Assembly (NCBI RefSeq): GCF_004770765.1
Contig: NZ_RQFK01000023.1
Coordinates: 1 to 64,000, forward strand
Direction of reading: 5' to 3'
Length of the DNA: 64,000 nucleotides
Source of the DNA: Leptospira noumeaensis
GTDB lineage: Bacteria > Spirochaetota > Leptospiria > Leptospirales > Leptospiraceae
Below the pieces are notes generated by a model. It was not told the origin of the DNA. It did no database searches and saw only the letters and a program-made list of their open reading frames with translations. Position 1 is the stretch's first letter, and each line of letters begins with the position of its first letter. Position numbers and translations under genes: made by a program. Positions 18,805 through 27,736 of this stretch are shown here, in pieces.

Positions 18805-20647
18805 AGCTGTATTCCTCCGTGTTTCCAAGGATATCACCAATCCTACCACCCAAAATCATCCCACCACCAGTCGATGAATAACGAATATCACAACCATCCC
18901 AGCGAGCATTTAAAGAACGACTTGTCATATAAAATCGATTGATTGACTCCGACCAGGACTCCGTATCATGAATCGAATCAAATGAAGAACCATTCCCTGT
19001 ACGATACTCTAAACCACCTGCGACAATCAGTTGATCCTTCCCATAAGAAAATACAAAAGAAGAACCCCACTCTCTTCCAAAAAGTAAATTTTTATGATCT
19101 CTAATAGTGTCTGTTGTTGGATTATAAATTTGAGCTCGTAACACAGGCTGCGCGTCATCAAAACGAGAGTTCATTCCACCGAAAATAAGTATCTCACCAT
19201 TTTCTAATCCGTGAACAAAGTGATTAAATCTTTTGTATAATTTTGCTGTTGATTTTGAGAGAGTTTTCGTATTGATATCATATACTTCAATAGAATCCAA
19301 GGCTTTCGGCGTAAAATCATTGCTAAGTGGGCCAAATGCATCTGAACGTTCCCCACCAATGATAATGACCTTTCCGGTCGCCTGAGAAAAGATCTGAACA
19401 TGTTTCCCTCGAGGATCATCGAGATTTCCTACGACCTCGGCAGTCATTGTAGCAGGATTATTTGTGATATGAACCAATTCAACAGCACCAACTGATTGAA
19501 TTGGCTTATAAGGGCTCATACCTCCAACTACGAGAACATCGCCATTGGGAAGAACAGTCATTTTATGAAACAAACGAGGTATTGACAACTGAGGTCCCTC
19601 TACCCAAGTATTTGCAATAGGGTCGTAAACTTCTGTCGAAGTTAATCCATCGTTTACTGCACCAATTTTACCGCCGATTCCACCAACTGCAAAAATTCTT
19701 CCATCAAGAAGTTTTACTGCGTCAAACTCTTGCCGGCGATACACCATATCCGGACCTTGGACGAATTGTTTTAAAGCAGAATTGTAGAACTCGCTATGAC
19801 TTAAAGTACCATTCCCATTAATCAAAATCTCTTTTTTTGCTTTCCCACCAAGAACAAGTCGCCTTCCGTCATCTAACTCAATTCCAACACAAGATCTTCT
19901 CGCCACATTCATGTTAGGCCCACTTTTAAAAGCAAAAACTTTTACCGGAACCATCACAATTCCTTGCGAATTCGATGCCCTATCCTTTACACCGGAAAAT
20001 GAAACGGTGAGAATCCCGCCATTTGAGTTCGGATTCCCTGCAAATAACAAACGTATGTTGCGAGAAGAGACAATCATATCTGAAACAACCAAACTATTTT
20101 TAGCAGTTCCAGACAAGGTGACTTGAGAGAGTTTTCCTTCCCAAACAATGTCCTCATTTGAAATTATATCTAAAAAACCTGATTGTAATTCCGAAATATC
20201 GATTCCGTTTCCTGTGCGAACTTCCAAAACCGGTGGTTGGGAATCGATTTCGAATTCAAAGTTCTCTGGATTTACCAAAAGCGATTCATTTAAATAATAA
20301 TCCTTGAGATCGATACTAAACTTGCCACTAGTGATGGTTGGTTTCATACGAACTTCATACAAAAAACGACTTCGAGGAATGACCTGTGAGATAGGGCTAA
20401 CTCCTGACCCAGAAACTGGCAACCTTAAACCTTCTGATTTTGCCGTAAAATCATGATTAGTTGAAACATAAATGACACCACCTGGTTGCACACGATTAGT
20501 AGAAAATTCCATGGTTACCACAGGATCAGCACTCAGAAGAAGTAAACCAAGACTAGTAGGTGAGTTCGGATCAAATAAATTGTTACCAGGCGTGATTTTG
20601 CATGAAACCAAGAAAAAAAGGAGAATGGTAGATTTAATCTTTTCCAT
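18797..20647 (-). CDS. Kelch-repeat lipoprotein (second of three)
   Basis: A 616-residue exported protein. The N-terminus 'STILLFFLVSCKI' is a lipoprotein signal with Cys at about 16. Ig-like or cadherin-like beta segments follow ('FEFEIDSQPPVLEVRTG', about residue 128), then Kelch blades from about 250, e.g. 'GRRLVLGGKAK', 'GRIFAVGGIGG', 'GDVLVVGGMSP', 'GKVIIIGGERS', 'GEILIFGGMNS', 'QLIVAGGLEYR', 'GGMILGGRIG'. Six or seven blades would close a beta-propeller. It overlaps the first Kelch gene by 14 bases and the third by 8. Gene triplication followed by strong divergence is likely. Confidence 0.87.
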   Translation of the reverse strand: MEKIKSTILLFFLVSCKITPGNNLFDPNSPTSLGLLLLSADPVVTMEFSTNRVQPGGVIYVSTNHDFTAKSEGLRLPVSGSGVSPISQVIPRSRFLYEVRMKPTITSGKFSIDLKDYYLNESLLVNPENFEFEIDSQPPVLEVRTGNGIDISELQSGFLDIISNEDIVWEGKLSQVTLSGTAKNSLVVSDMIVSSRNIRLLFAGNPNSNGGILTVSFSGVKDRASNSQGIVMVPVKVFAFKSGPNMNVARRSCVGIELDDGRRLVLGGKAKKEILINGNGTLSHSEFYNSALKQFVQGPDMVYRRQEFDAVKLLDGRIFAVGGIGGKIGAVNDGLTSTEVYDPIANTWVEGPQLSIPRLFHKMTVLPNGDVLVVGGMSPYKPIQSVGAVELVHITNNPATMTAEVVGNLDDPRGKHVQIFSQATGKVIIIGGERSDAFGPLSNDFTPKALDSIEVYDINTKTLSKSTAKLYKRFNHFVHGLENGEILIFGGMNSRFDDAQPVLRAQIYNPTTDTIRDHKNLLFGREWGSSFVFSYGKDQLIVAGGLEYRTGNGSSFDSIHDTESWSESINRFYMTSRSLNARWDGCDIRYSSTGGGMILGGRIGDILGNTEEYSFE

Positions 20648-22154
20648 ATAACTCCACCCTTCTATCGTTTAATGCTGAATCACCGAAGATGACAATCCCT
20701 CGACTCGTTTGTACGGCACTATGCTCCGAACGTGCATTCATCATCGTATCCACGACAAAATTTTTTGTTTCTGTATGATCGTATAATTCTAAAATTCCTG
20801 ATTTATAATAAGTATCTACTCCACCAGTATATAGAACCTGAGAACCTGAATAAGGAACAATTGAACTAGCATTTTTAGCTCTAGTAGTGAATCCATGGGT
20901 TTTACTTACCCAACTGGGTTCACTTAAAGATTCAATGCTCCGAGAACCCACTGCAATAGGCCCACCCAAAACTCCACCTAATACCAATCGATCGCCACCA
21001 GGAACAGGGATAGTTGTTACATTTGATCTTGAAGTTGGTAATGGATCCCCAACTACATCCATCACCTGAGAATTCAAATCCAAACGCCGAACCACATTCG
21101 AATAAACTGCAAAAGTATCGATCCGATCCCTCCCCCCAAAAAATAAAACTCTATGTTCGCTTCCAACATATTCAGCAAAGTGAAAAAGCGTATTCATCGT
21201 AAAGTTGGCAGTCGTATTTAAAATTGTCGAAGTTTCTGATTGGATGGAAATGAGTTCGTGTTCATTTGTAATAGCAGTAAAATCGTTACCAACTTGAAAC
21301 TGTCCACCTGACACAAGCAAGTTGCCATCATCCAAACAAACCATTGTATGGCCATTTCGTCTTCTTTGGAGTTGGATGGGAAGTTCCTGGACTGTTTGAT
21401 TTTGGCTATCGATTCGGTAGATTCGGTTGCTGATCTGTGAACTAGAAGAAACATTACCCGAAACGGTTTTACCTCCTGATACATAGACAATCCCATCAGG
21501 ATTTGTACAGATGGCCATTCCCGTTAAACATTGACTTAATGGAGGAAGAGTTGTGGATATCCCTGTTTCAGGATTTAAAATTTCTACTGTGGATACAGTA
21601 TTCCCAGAAATAGAAACGCCACCTACAAGTAAAATCCTTCCATCTGGTAATAACGCTGTTTTGATTTGGCCTTTCGGTTCAGAGATAAAACCTATATAAC
21701 GAGGATAAGGAAACTTAAATTCAAATTGTTTCCCTGAAAATGCATAGTGTCCAAACGACTCAGGCCTTTGGATGAATAAAGAAATAGGTTCCCTCCATTC
21801 GGATCGGGAGGAAACAGAAAATAAAACTCGAACTTTTGTATCGGAAAGAGGAAATACATCTCTGATCACCAAATCGTCTTTATAGTTCTCAGAGATTCTA
21901 AAGTTGGATTTTGTGAAATACGAAGCAACTGGTTCACTTAAATTCAAATCTAAAATTTCTGTTTTTACAAACGATGGATAATCATTCGGTTGGTATCTCG
22001 AAGTGATTTGAATTTCATTTTGAAAAGTAAGAGATACTAAAATAGCAACAGATCCTCCTGCTAATGTGGAAGGATCAAAAGGATTCTTCGTTTTGTCTTG
22101 AATCGTACATTGGAAGAATAAGAAAGTTATGAATAAACTAAAACTGCATCGCAT
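20634..22154 (-). CDS. Kelch-repeat lipoprotein (first of three)
   Basis: A 506-residue exported lipoprotein: 'MRCSFSLFITFLFFQC' ends in a probable lipidated Cys16. A short Ig-like region (about residues 45-165) precedes Kelch blades seen at 'GRILLVGGVSI', 'GIVYVSGGKTV', 'GNLLVSGGQFQ', 'HRVLFFGGRDR', 'DRLVLGGVLGG', 'QVLYTGGVDTY' and 'GIVIFGDSAL'. Its ATG overlaps the end of the caspase gene by 17 bases in another frame, so translation is coupled. It is the shortest of the three paralogues. The role is unknown; beta-propellers of this kind usually bind a partner. Confidence 0.87.
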   Translation of the reverse strand: MRCSFSLFITFLFFQCTIQDKTKNPFDPSTLAGGSVAILVSLTFQNEIQITSRYQPNDYPSFVKTEILDLNLSEPVASYFTKSNFRISENYKDDLVIRDVFPLSDTKVRVLFSVSSRSEWREPISLFIQRPESFGHYAFSGKQFEFKFPYPRYIGFISEPKGQIKTALLPDGRILLVGGVSISGNTVSTVEILNPETGISTTLPPLSQCLTGMAICTNPDGIVYVSGGKTVSGNVSSSSQISNRIYRIDSQNQTVQELPIQLQRRRNGHTMVCLDDGNLLVSGGQFQVGNDFTAITNEHELISIQSETSTILNTTANFTMNTLFHFAEYVGSEHRVLFFGGRDRIDTFAVYSNVVRRLDLNSQVMDVVGDPLPTSRSNVTTIPVPGGDRLVLGGVLGGPIAVGSRSIESLSEPSWVSKTHGFTTRAKNASSIVPYSGSQVLYTGGVDTYYKSGILELYDHTETKNFVVDTMMNARSEHSAVQTSRGIVIFGDSALNDRRVELYGKD

Positions 22155-23439
22155 AACCTAACTTCCCGATTCGATCCATTCCCATATAACCTTGGTTTTC
22201 CCAGTGAAACTCGAGCCAAACACCCGACTTTTCTTTAGGGTTGGGCCCTAATAGATAAAAATCAAACACATTTGCCGACCAAAGTACAAGAAGTGCGGTT
22301 AAGGCTTGTGATAGATTGGTTCTGGAAGTTTCCATTCTTTGCCGATACGGCTCTATCAAATAGTAATTCAAAGCAACCGTTTCAACAACACGAGAGTTTG
22401 GTGGAATGCCTACTGCAGATTCATATGCGGCTTTATCATTTCTATAGGTATTGTACTGATACCCTGCATACAGGACACCCAAAGCAAAGATAGACATAAT
22501 GATTTTTCCTTTTTCTTCTTGTCCGCGTGCATATTGTCCCCATCCAGGAAAAAGAAACGAACGAAAGGCGTACGTTGGATTGTAAGGATTGAACAAGGGT
22601 GCATCAGCCAGTGAGGTCTCTGGATTCACAGCGTAAGTGAGGACCGTATCTTCGGACTTCTCCGCATATTCTTTGGTATAAGGCTTTTGTAATTTTTGAT
22701 TGGTTTTGGACCACTCTCGCAAAGAGGAAATCACATAATTGGAAAGTTCTGAATAAGATACTTCTCCGTTATAGTTGGAATCTGCCCTGCCTTCCAATCC
22801 ATAAATCAAGAACTTAGTAAAAACTCCATAACCAGACTTGGGATCCTCATAACTGGAATATCCGACTTTAGTAGAATAGAATACAGAGACAATTTCCGAA
22901 TCTCTAAAACTAGATCCTTCCAAATACTTCCTGCCTTCTTCTCCTTTCCCATCATCCGGGTTTCGACAGGCATCAATAAAAAATACAACTCGTTTTAATT
23001 TGTATTTTTTTGTCATCTCAAGGAGTTGTTCTACGGCAATACCTGTCTCAAATGGTTTTTGCGGGTTTGCATCTTCTGGAAGTAAATAAACTCGGTCATT
23101 GTAATCGACAACACCGTGCCCAGAGAAATAAAAAACAAATAAATCGTCTGGATTTGTTTCTTCTAATAAGGCTTCAAAATGAGAAAGAATATTATATTTT
23201 GTCGGGGTTGAATTGACCGAACCCTCTCGAACTAATGTCTGGATTCGGTTGTATGATCCGTAACTAAACAAAATTTTTGTCATCCCAAGGGCATCACTTT
23301 TGGCAGTTTTTAAATCGCCAAGAGCCAACTCTTTATATTCACTGACACCAACGATAAACCCAAACCGTTTCGGATTGGAGTCGGCTACCAAAAAACTTGG
23401 TGTAGCAAAAAATAAGAATATTAGGATTTTAGATTTCAT
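22138..23439 (-). CDS. Exported caspase-like (C14) protease with C-terminal membrane domain
   Basis: A 433-residue protein. Residues 1-20 form a Sec signal peptide ('KILIFLFFATPSFLVADS'). Residues about 25-250 are a caspase/metacaspase p20-like domain with the catalytic pair His108 in 'FYFSGHGVVDY' and Cys158 in 'VFFIDACRNPDDG'. Near residue 285 'PTYAFRSFLFPGWGQYARGQ' opens a DUF5683-like C-terminal region with about two membrane helices. It is thus probably a periplasmic or membrane-tethered orthocaspase, cleaving after basic residues if canonical. It lies 7 bases after the MCP-type gene and overlaps the first Kelch lipoprotein gene. Confidence 0.88.
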   Translation of the reverse strand: MKSKILIFLFFATPSFLVADSNPKRFGFIVGVSEYKELALGDLKTAKSDALGMTKILFSYGSYNRIQTLVREGSVNSTPTKYNILSHFEALLEETNPDDLFVFYFSGHGVVDYNDRVYLLPEDANPQKPFETGIAVEQLLEMTKKYKLKRVVFFIDACRNPDDGKGEEGRKYLEGSSFRDSEIVSVFYSTKVGYSSYEDPKSGYGVFTKFLIYGLEGRADSNYNGEVSYSELSNYVISSLREWSKTNQKLQKPYTKEYAEKSEDTVLTYAVNPETSLADAPLFNPYNPTYAFRSFLFPGWGQYARGQEEKGKIIMSIFALGVLYAGYQYNTYRNDKAAYESAVGIPPNSRVVETVALNYYLIEPYRQRMETSRTNLSQALTALLVLWSANVFDFYLLGPNPKEKSGVWLEFHWENQGYMGMDRIGKLGYAMQF

Positions 23440-23446
23440 TGATATT

Positions 23447-25027
23447 TTATTCTGATGCTAAGTTTGCTGCTTGTTTTTCCAAACTTAAAGTATTCTCTCC
23501 TACTTTCCTAGCATTAATAACTACTTCCCTATTGATTTCATCCATTTTTTGTACAACGGCAACCATTTGGTCTTTGTCTTGGTTTAAAAGTTTTGATTCC
23601 TGATCCAATTCCCGAGAAATGGATTCAATCAAATCCAATGCTTCCAATACTTCATTGTTAACATTCTTTTGGGAATTGATTTTGTTCGTGGCCGTTTTAA
23701 TGACTGCACTCAGAAGTTCGTACTTAGTTTGAAGGGCTTCGGTTTGTTTGAGTGAAGTGGAAGCAAGTTCTGTCCCTTCTTGAATGAACCGATTCGAAGT
23801 TGTGATGATTTTTTTGATTTTAGTGGCGTTTTCATTGGAATTTTCTGCAAGTTTTGCCACTTCTTGCGCAACCACTGCAAACCCTCGCCCATGTTCTCCA
23901 GCCCTAGCCGCTTCAATAGAAGCATTGAGTGCAAGTAAATTTGTTCGATCGGCAATTTCTGCCATGATATCGTTTACTTCACTCACTTCTTTTTGAGATT
24001 CATTGACAGATCTCAGTCTTTCTTCTAAATTTTTTACAGTTTCAGAAAGGACATTACTTCTAGCTTGAAAATCTTCCATATTTGTATTTAATTCTTCAAC
24101 AGAGGATCCAATTTCAGAAATACTCAGTTTGAGTGTGTCCGATTTATGATTGAGTAAACTGATTTGGTTGTGTTGTTTTCCAATATTGTTTACTGAAGTT
24201 TGGATACTTTCAGAAAAAGAAGAAACAAATTCCGTTAATTCATGAATGGACTGATCTTGGGATTCAATCTGAATGTTAAAGTCTGTTGTGATTTCGCGAA
24301 TGGATTTTAATGTTTTGACGAGTTCTGAACCTACACTCAGCAAATTTTGGTTTAAATTGTTCGCTGTTGTTCTTTCTGTCTCAGCAACCTTTTGTCTTTC
24401 TTCGGATTCATTTTTAATTTCGTTTAATAGATTCAGTACAGCAGAAGTTAAATATCCAAAACAAATTAAAAATAAAATTTTAAATACTTCATTTGAAATA
24501 CCAACCGTACTTTTTTGGCTTTGGAAACCTTCTACTTCTTTAAACTCGACTCCTTGGCCATAACCAATTACCGAAATCATTACCAAACAAAAAGCCGAAT
24601 AGTATGTGCTCATCAGCAGAGTTCGTTTAGAAAATAAAAACGCAGAATACACTACATAAAAATAATACAATACATAAAGAGTTGGTGACTTAATTAAGTC
24701 GGCGGCAACTCCACTTCCACCCATAAGGCCAGATGCAGTGACAGCAAAAAGGACTGTGATGTCCATGAGGATCAGAACCTTAGGAAAAAATGATCCCAAC
24801 TTTTCTTTTTTGAATAAATAAGCCTGAAGACCTCCATATAAAAACATACAAGTAATGCCAACGAGATAACTCATAGTTTGTAATGTGGTTGATGTTTGGT
24901 AAGAACCTAAGGTTGCGATGACGTAAAATCCTGCGAGTAGAAACCTGACTCGGTTGACATACACAGGCCCCAACTCTACCCAGTTTTTCTTTGTTTTTAC
25001 TGATTCTAAACTAGTGACCTTCGACAT
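23447..25027 (-). CDS. Methyl-accepting chemotaxis-type signalling protein, polytopic
   Basis: A 526-residue protein with about six membrane helices in residues 25-200 and almost no periplasmic domain, followed by a long coiled coil (about 205-520). The coiled coil contains the highly conserved MCP hairpin tip '[19 protein letters not shown]'. Such proteins relay signals to CheA/CheW. The lack of an outer sensor domain suggests it reads membrane state or a partner protein. It is the first gene of the caspase-Kelch run, 7 bases before the caspase. No strong ribosome-binding site precedes the ATG. Confidence 0.9.
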   Translation of the reverse strand: MSKVTSLESVKTKKNWVELGPVYVNRVRFLLAGFYVIATLGSYQTSTTLQTMSYLVGITCMFLYGGLQAYLFKKEKLGSFFPKVLILMDITVLFAVTASGLMGGSGVAADLIKSPTLYVLYYFYVVYSAFLFSKRTLLMSTYYSAFCLVMISVIGYGQGVEFKEVEGFQSQKSTVGISNEVFKILFLICFGYLTSAVLNLLNEIKNESEERQKVAETERTTANNLNQNLLSVGSELVKTLKSIREITTDFNIQIESQDQSIHELTEFVSSFSESIQTSVNNIGKQHNQISLLNHKSDTLKLSISEIGSSVEELNTNMEDFQARSNVLSETVKNLEERLRSVNESQKEVSEVNDIMAEIADRTNLLALNASIEAARAGEHGRGFAVVAQEVAKLAENSNENATKIKKIITTSNRFIQEGTELASTSLKQTEALQTKYELLSAVIKTATNKINSQKNVNNEVLEALDLIESISRELDQESKLLNQDKDQMVAVVQKMDEINREVVINARKVGENTLSLEKQAANLASE

Positions 25028-25099
25028 AGGATGATGATTGGTGAGTGAAAGCGAATGGAAAGTTATTTTCTTTTTTTACTTCCTGAAAACAAAACTCTG

Positions 25100-25134
25100 T
25101 TGACAAATTATAGTTTAATATTAAACTATTCAAT
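25100..25134 (+). promoter_or_regulatory. Promoter with an 18-base palindromic operator upstream of pirin
   Basis: TTGACA (25100-25105) is a perfect -35 and TAAACT (25122-25127) a plausible -10 at 16-base spacing. The perfect palindrome TAGTTTAATATTAAACTA covers 25111-25128, so a bound regulator would block the promoter. The inferred transcription start falls within a few bases of ATG 25135, leaving no room for a Shine-Dalgarno site; a leaderless mRNA is likely. Confidence 0.6.
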
Positions 25135-25872
25135 ATGGAAACATTAAAGACCAACAACAATCCAGTAGAAAAAAAATTCCACCCAGCATCCGAACGTGGA
25201 CATGTCAATTTCGGATGGTTGGACAGTCACCATTCCTTTAGTTTTGGGCATTGGTACCATCCCGAAAAAACAAACTTCGGAGCCCTTCGCGTCTTGAATG
25301 ACGACATCGTGGAACCAAGTATGGGTTTTGGTACCCACCCACACCAGAATATGGAAATAATTTCTATCCCTCTTTTTGGTGAACTGGCTCATAAAGATAG
25401 TACCGGAACGAATGGTATCATTCGCACAGGCGATGTACAAATTATGTCTGCAGGTTCGGGCATCCAACACTCGGAGTTCAACCATAGCAGCGAAAAAAAG
25501 GTCAATTTTTTGCAAGTCTGGATCCTTCCGAAAGTTGGAGGAATCGAGCCAAGGTATGCACAGAAAACTTTTTCGGAAGCAGGAAGAGTCAATCGGTTCC
25601 AAACCGTTGTATCACCCATCGATGAAGAGGCAGTTTGGATCAACCAAGATGCTTACTTTTCCTTGGCTACTCTCGATCCCGGAAAAGAACTTTCTTACTC
25701 AGTTCATACAAAAGGACAAGGTGTGTTTACTTTCCTGATCAGTGGTAAGTTAAAAGTGGAAGATACGGTTCTCGAACGCCGCGACGCCGTTGGGTATTCT
25801 GGAAAGGATGAGTATCATTTCCAAGCCGAGGTAAAATCGGAAATACTTGTCATAGAAGTTCCGATGAAGTAA
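25135..25872 (+). CDS. Pirin-family cupin protein
   Basis: A 245-residue bicupin. Near the N-terminus 'ERGHVNFGWLDSHHSFSFGHWY' is the signature of bacterial pirins (YhhW type). The metal ligands of the first cupin are visible at 'GTHPHQNMEIIS' (about residues 64-75) and 'SAGSGIQHSEFNHS' (about 104-117). YhhW-like proteins can oxidise quercetin, but the natural substrate is usually unknown. It stands alone on the + strand and divergently to the MCP-caspase run. The promoter palindrome suggests control by a MarR/HTH-type repressor encoded elsewhere. Confidence 0.92.
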   Translation: METLKTNNNPVEKKFHPASERGHVNFGWLDSHHSFSFGHWYHPEKTNFGALRVLNDDIVEPSMGFGTHPHQNMEIISIPLFGELAHKDSTGTNGIIRTGDVQIMSAGSGIQHSEFNHSSEKKVNFLQVWILPKVGGIEPRYAQKTFSEAGRVNRFQTVVSPIDEEAVWINQDAYFSLATLDPGKELSYSVHTKGQGVFTFLISGKLKVEDTVLERRDAVGYSGKDEYHFQAEVKSEILVIEVPMK

Positions 25873-25879
25873 ATTTTTT

Positions 25880-25912
25880 AAAGAGGAATCAAACATCCAT
25901 TGGTTCCTCTTT
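25880..25912 (+). terminator. Hairpin downstream of pirin
   Basis: AAAGAGGAATCA (25880-25891) pairs with TGGTTCCTCTTT (25901-25912) over 12 positions including one G-U, with a 9-base loop. It starts 8 bases after the pirin stop and is followed by the pyrimidine-rich CTCGTTCCC rather than a pure T-run. A moderate-strength terminator is the best reading. Confidence 0.6.
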
Positions 25913-26028
25913 CTCGTTCCCATCCGATTCTTTTGTAAATTTCCCCTCCTCCATTGTGAAATTTTTTTCATTTATACGAATTTTTTTTCGTGAATATTTC
26001 TTCATATAGGTCTAAACTGGCAATAGGA

Positions 26029-26053
26029 GATTTCCTGATCCAAATAGGAAATC
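26029..26053 (+). promoter_or_regulatory. Leader hairpin before the carbonic anhydrase gene
   Basis: GATTTCCT (26029-26036) and AGGAAATC (26046-26053) form a perfect 8-base-pair stem with a 9-base loop, ending directly before the Shine-Dalgarno AAAGGAG (26054-26060). Upstream ACGAA and TTCGT around T6 near 25977-25992 form a second small hairpin. Close placement to the ribosome-binding site allows a translational effect, but this is only inference. Confidence 0.35.
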
Positions 26054-26068
26054 AAAGGAGAATCATAA

Positions 26069-26749
26069 ATGAAAAGTTACCAATGGATTTTGAGTTTTCT
26101 TCTTTTTACGCTTTCATGCAATCTTTTTGCTGAAAGTAAGTCCGGCGTTCCACCACAGGAAGCCTTACAAAAATTAATAGAGGGAAACCTTCGATTCACA
26201 AAAGGAAAATCCACAAGACCCAACCAGTCCTTGGAAAGGATTCAAGAAGTCTCAAAAAAACAATCCCCGTTTGCAACGATTGTCGGATGTTCCGATTCTC
26301 GAGTCCCCAACGAAATTATTTTCGACCAAGGATTAGGTGACTTGTTTATCCTAAGGACAGCAGGCCAAGTTTCGACTTATGCGTCTTGGGGCTCCATTGA
26401 ATTTTCTGTAGCTGTCCTCGGTGTAAACTTAGTTGTAGTTTTAGGACATTCAAACTGCGGTGCGGTGAATGCTGCTTGTAAATCCAATGATGTACCTGGA
26501 CATATCATTACACTCACAAATGCAATCAAACCAGCAGCAGAAAAAACCAAACACCTCGAAGGTGATTGGTTAGAACACGCCGTAAAAGCAAACGTTGCCT
26601 TACAAGTTACTTCTCTTAGAAAGTTAGATCCGATTCTTTCCAAACGATACAACAATGGAGAAATCCAAATTGTTGGTGCAATTTATGATTTGGAAACAGG
26701 GAAAGTAACTTTTCTTGATGAAGAATATATAGTTTCAATTTCGAAATAG
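26069..26749 (+). CDS. Exported beta-type carbonic anhydrase
   Basis: A 226-residue protein that interconverts CO2 and bicarbonate with Zn. The zinc and active-site residues are Cys74, Asp76 and Arg78 ('VGCSDSRVP'), and His127 with Cys130 ('LGHSNCGAVN'). Unlike most beta-class enzymes it starts with a hydrophobic signal peptide. 'LLFTLSC' could be a lipobox (Cys17), or cleavage may follow 'LFA', so it acts in the periplasm or at a membrane. AAAGGAG precedes the ATG. It is followed 8 bases later by an SbtA-like bicarbonate transporter, implying it supplies bicarbonate at the transporter's outer face. Confidence 0.92.
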   Translation: MKSYQWILSFLLFTLSCNLFAESKSGVPPQEALQKLIEGNLRFTKGKSTRPNQSLERIQEVSKKQSPFATIVGCSDSRVPNEIIFDQGLGDLFILRTAGQVSTYASWGSIEFSVAVLGVNLVVVLGHSNCGAVNAACKSNDVPGHIITLTNAIKPAAEKTKHLEGDWLEHAVKANVALQVTSLRKLDPILSKRYNNGEIQIVGAIYDLETGKVTFLDEEYIVSISK

Positions 26750-26757
26750 GAAATCAT

Positions 26758-27735
26758 ATGGATATACTCAGCTCTCTACTTGCGAATCTCCAAACACCAA
26801 TGTTTCTGGCTTTTTTACTTGGGATTATTGCCACTTTAGTTAAAAGTGATCTAAAATTCCCAGATGGAATGTATACAGGGCTTACAATTTATTTACTCTT
26901 TGCCATTGGCTTAAAAGGGGGAGTAAAATTAAATAACACAACGATCCAAGAATTTTACAAACCAGCGATGGTTGCGTTGATCCTTTGTATATCAATTCCA
27001 ATCATAGCCTATTTTATATTAACAAAGTTAGGAAAATACACTAAAGAAAATGCAGCTGCTTTGGCTGCACATTATGGATCGGTATCTGCTGTAACTTTTA
27101 GTGAAGCCCTTGCATTTTTGGAATCTTTACACATTCCTTACGAAGGTTATATGCCGAGTATGTTGGCCATCATGGAAATTCCGGCAATTATCATTGCTCT
27201 TTTCCTTCTCAAAGTAAACTCCACTCAAGAGAAAGAAAACTTATCCTGGAAAAAAGTAAACCATGAACTATTTACTGGAAAAGGGACATTACTTTTGATT
27301 GGTGGCTTATTGATTGGAATCCTCTCTGGAAAAAAAGGACACGAGCAGTTTGCCCCCTTGTTTGAGGTACCATTTAGAGGGATGTTGATTCTATTCTTAT
27401 TGGAAGTTGGAATTGTCACTGGACGTCGTCTGGCTGACTTAAAACAGGCAGGAGTTTTTTTAATCGGTTTTGGAATCCTCTTTCCTGTTTTTAATGCAAT
27501 GATTGGTTTGATTCTTGGCAAATACATAGGTTTGTCTATGGGTGGTGCCACCATCCTTGCTACCTTAAGTGCGAGTGCATCTTATATTGCAGCACCGGCG
27601 GCCATTCGGATTGCAATTCCCGAAGCAAGCCCAGCATTGTATTTAACATCTTCACTTGCAATTACCTTCCCATTCAATCTTTCCATTGGGTTACCACTTT
27701 ATCTTTCCGTTTCTCAATATCTGTATGGAGTATAA
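26758..27735 (+). CDS. sbtA: SbtA-family sodium-dependent bicarbonate transporter
   Basis: A 325-residue polytopic protein with about ten helices arranged as two repeats. 'TLVKSDLKFPDGMYTGLTIYLLFAIGLKGGVKL' (about residues 21-53) and 'AAHYGSVSAVTFSEALAFL' (about 101-119) are typical of the SbtA (DUF897) family, as is the second half 'GGATILATLSASASYIAAPAA'. The protein imports bicarbonate with Na+ and is regulated by the PII-like SbtB, whose gene starts right after the stop. It is best known from cyanobacteria; here it may serve anaplerotic carboxylations or pH balance. Confidence 0.9.
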   Translation: MDILSSLLANLQTPMFLAFLLGIIATLVKSDLKFPDGMYTGLTIYLLFAIGLKGGVKLNNTTIQEFYKPAMVALILCISIPIIAYFILTKLGKYTKENAAALAAHYGSVSAVTFSEALAFLESLHIPYEGYMPSMLAIMEIPAIIIALFLLKVNSTQEKENLSWKKVNHELFTGKGTLLLIGGLLIGILSGKKGHEQFAPLFEVPFRGMLILFLLEVGIVTGRRLADLKQAGVFLIGFGILFPVFNAMIGLILGKYIGLSMGGATILATLSASASYIAAPAAIRIAIPEASPALYLTSSLAITFPFNLSIGLPLYLSVSQYLYGV

Positions 27736-27736
27736 A

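Noticed and set aside
25144..25602. 152-residue frame antisense to pirin
   Set aside because: It lies wholly inside an unmistakable pirin gene and has the composition expected of a shadow.
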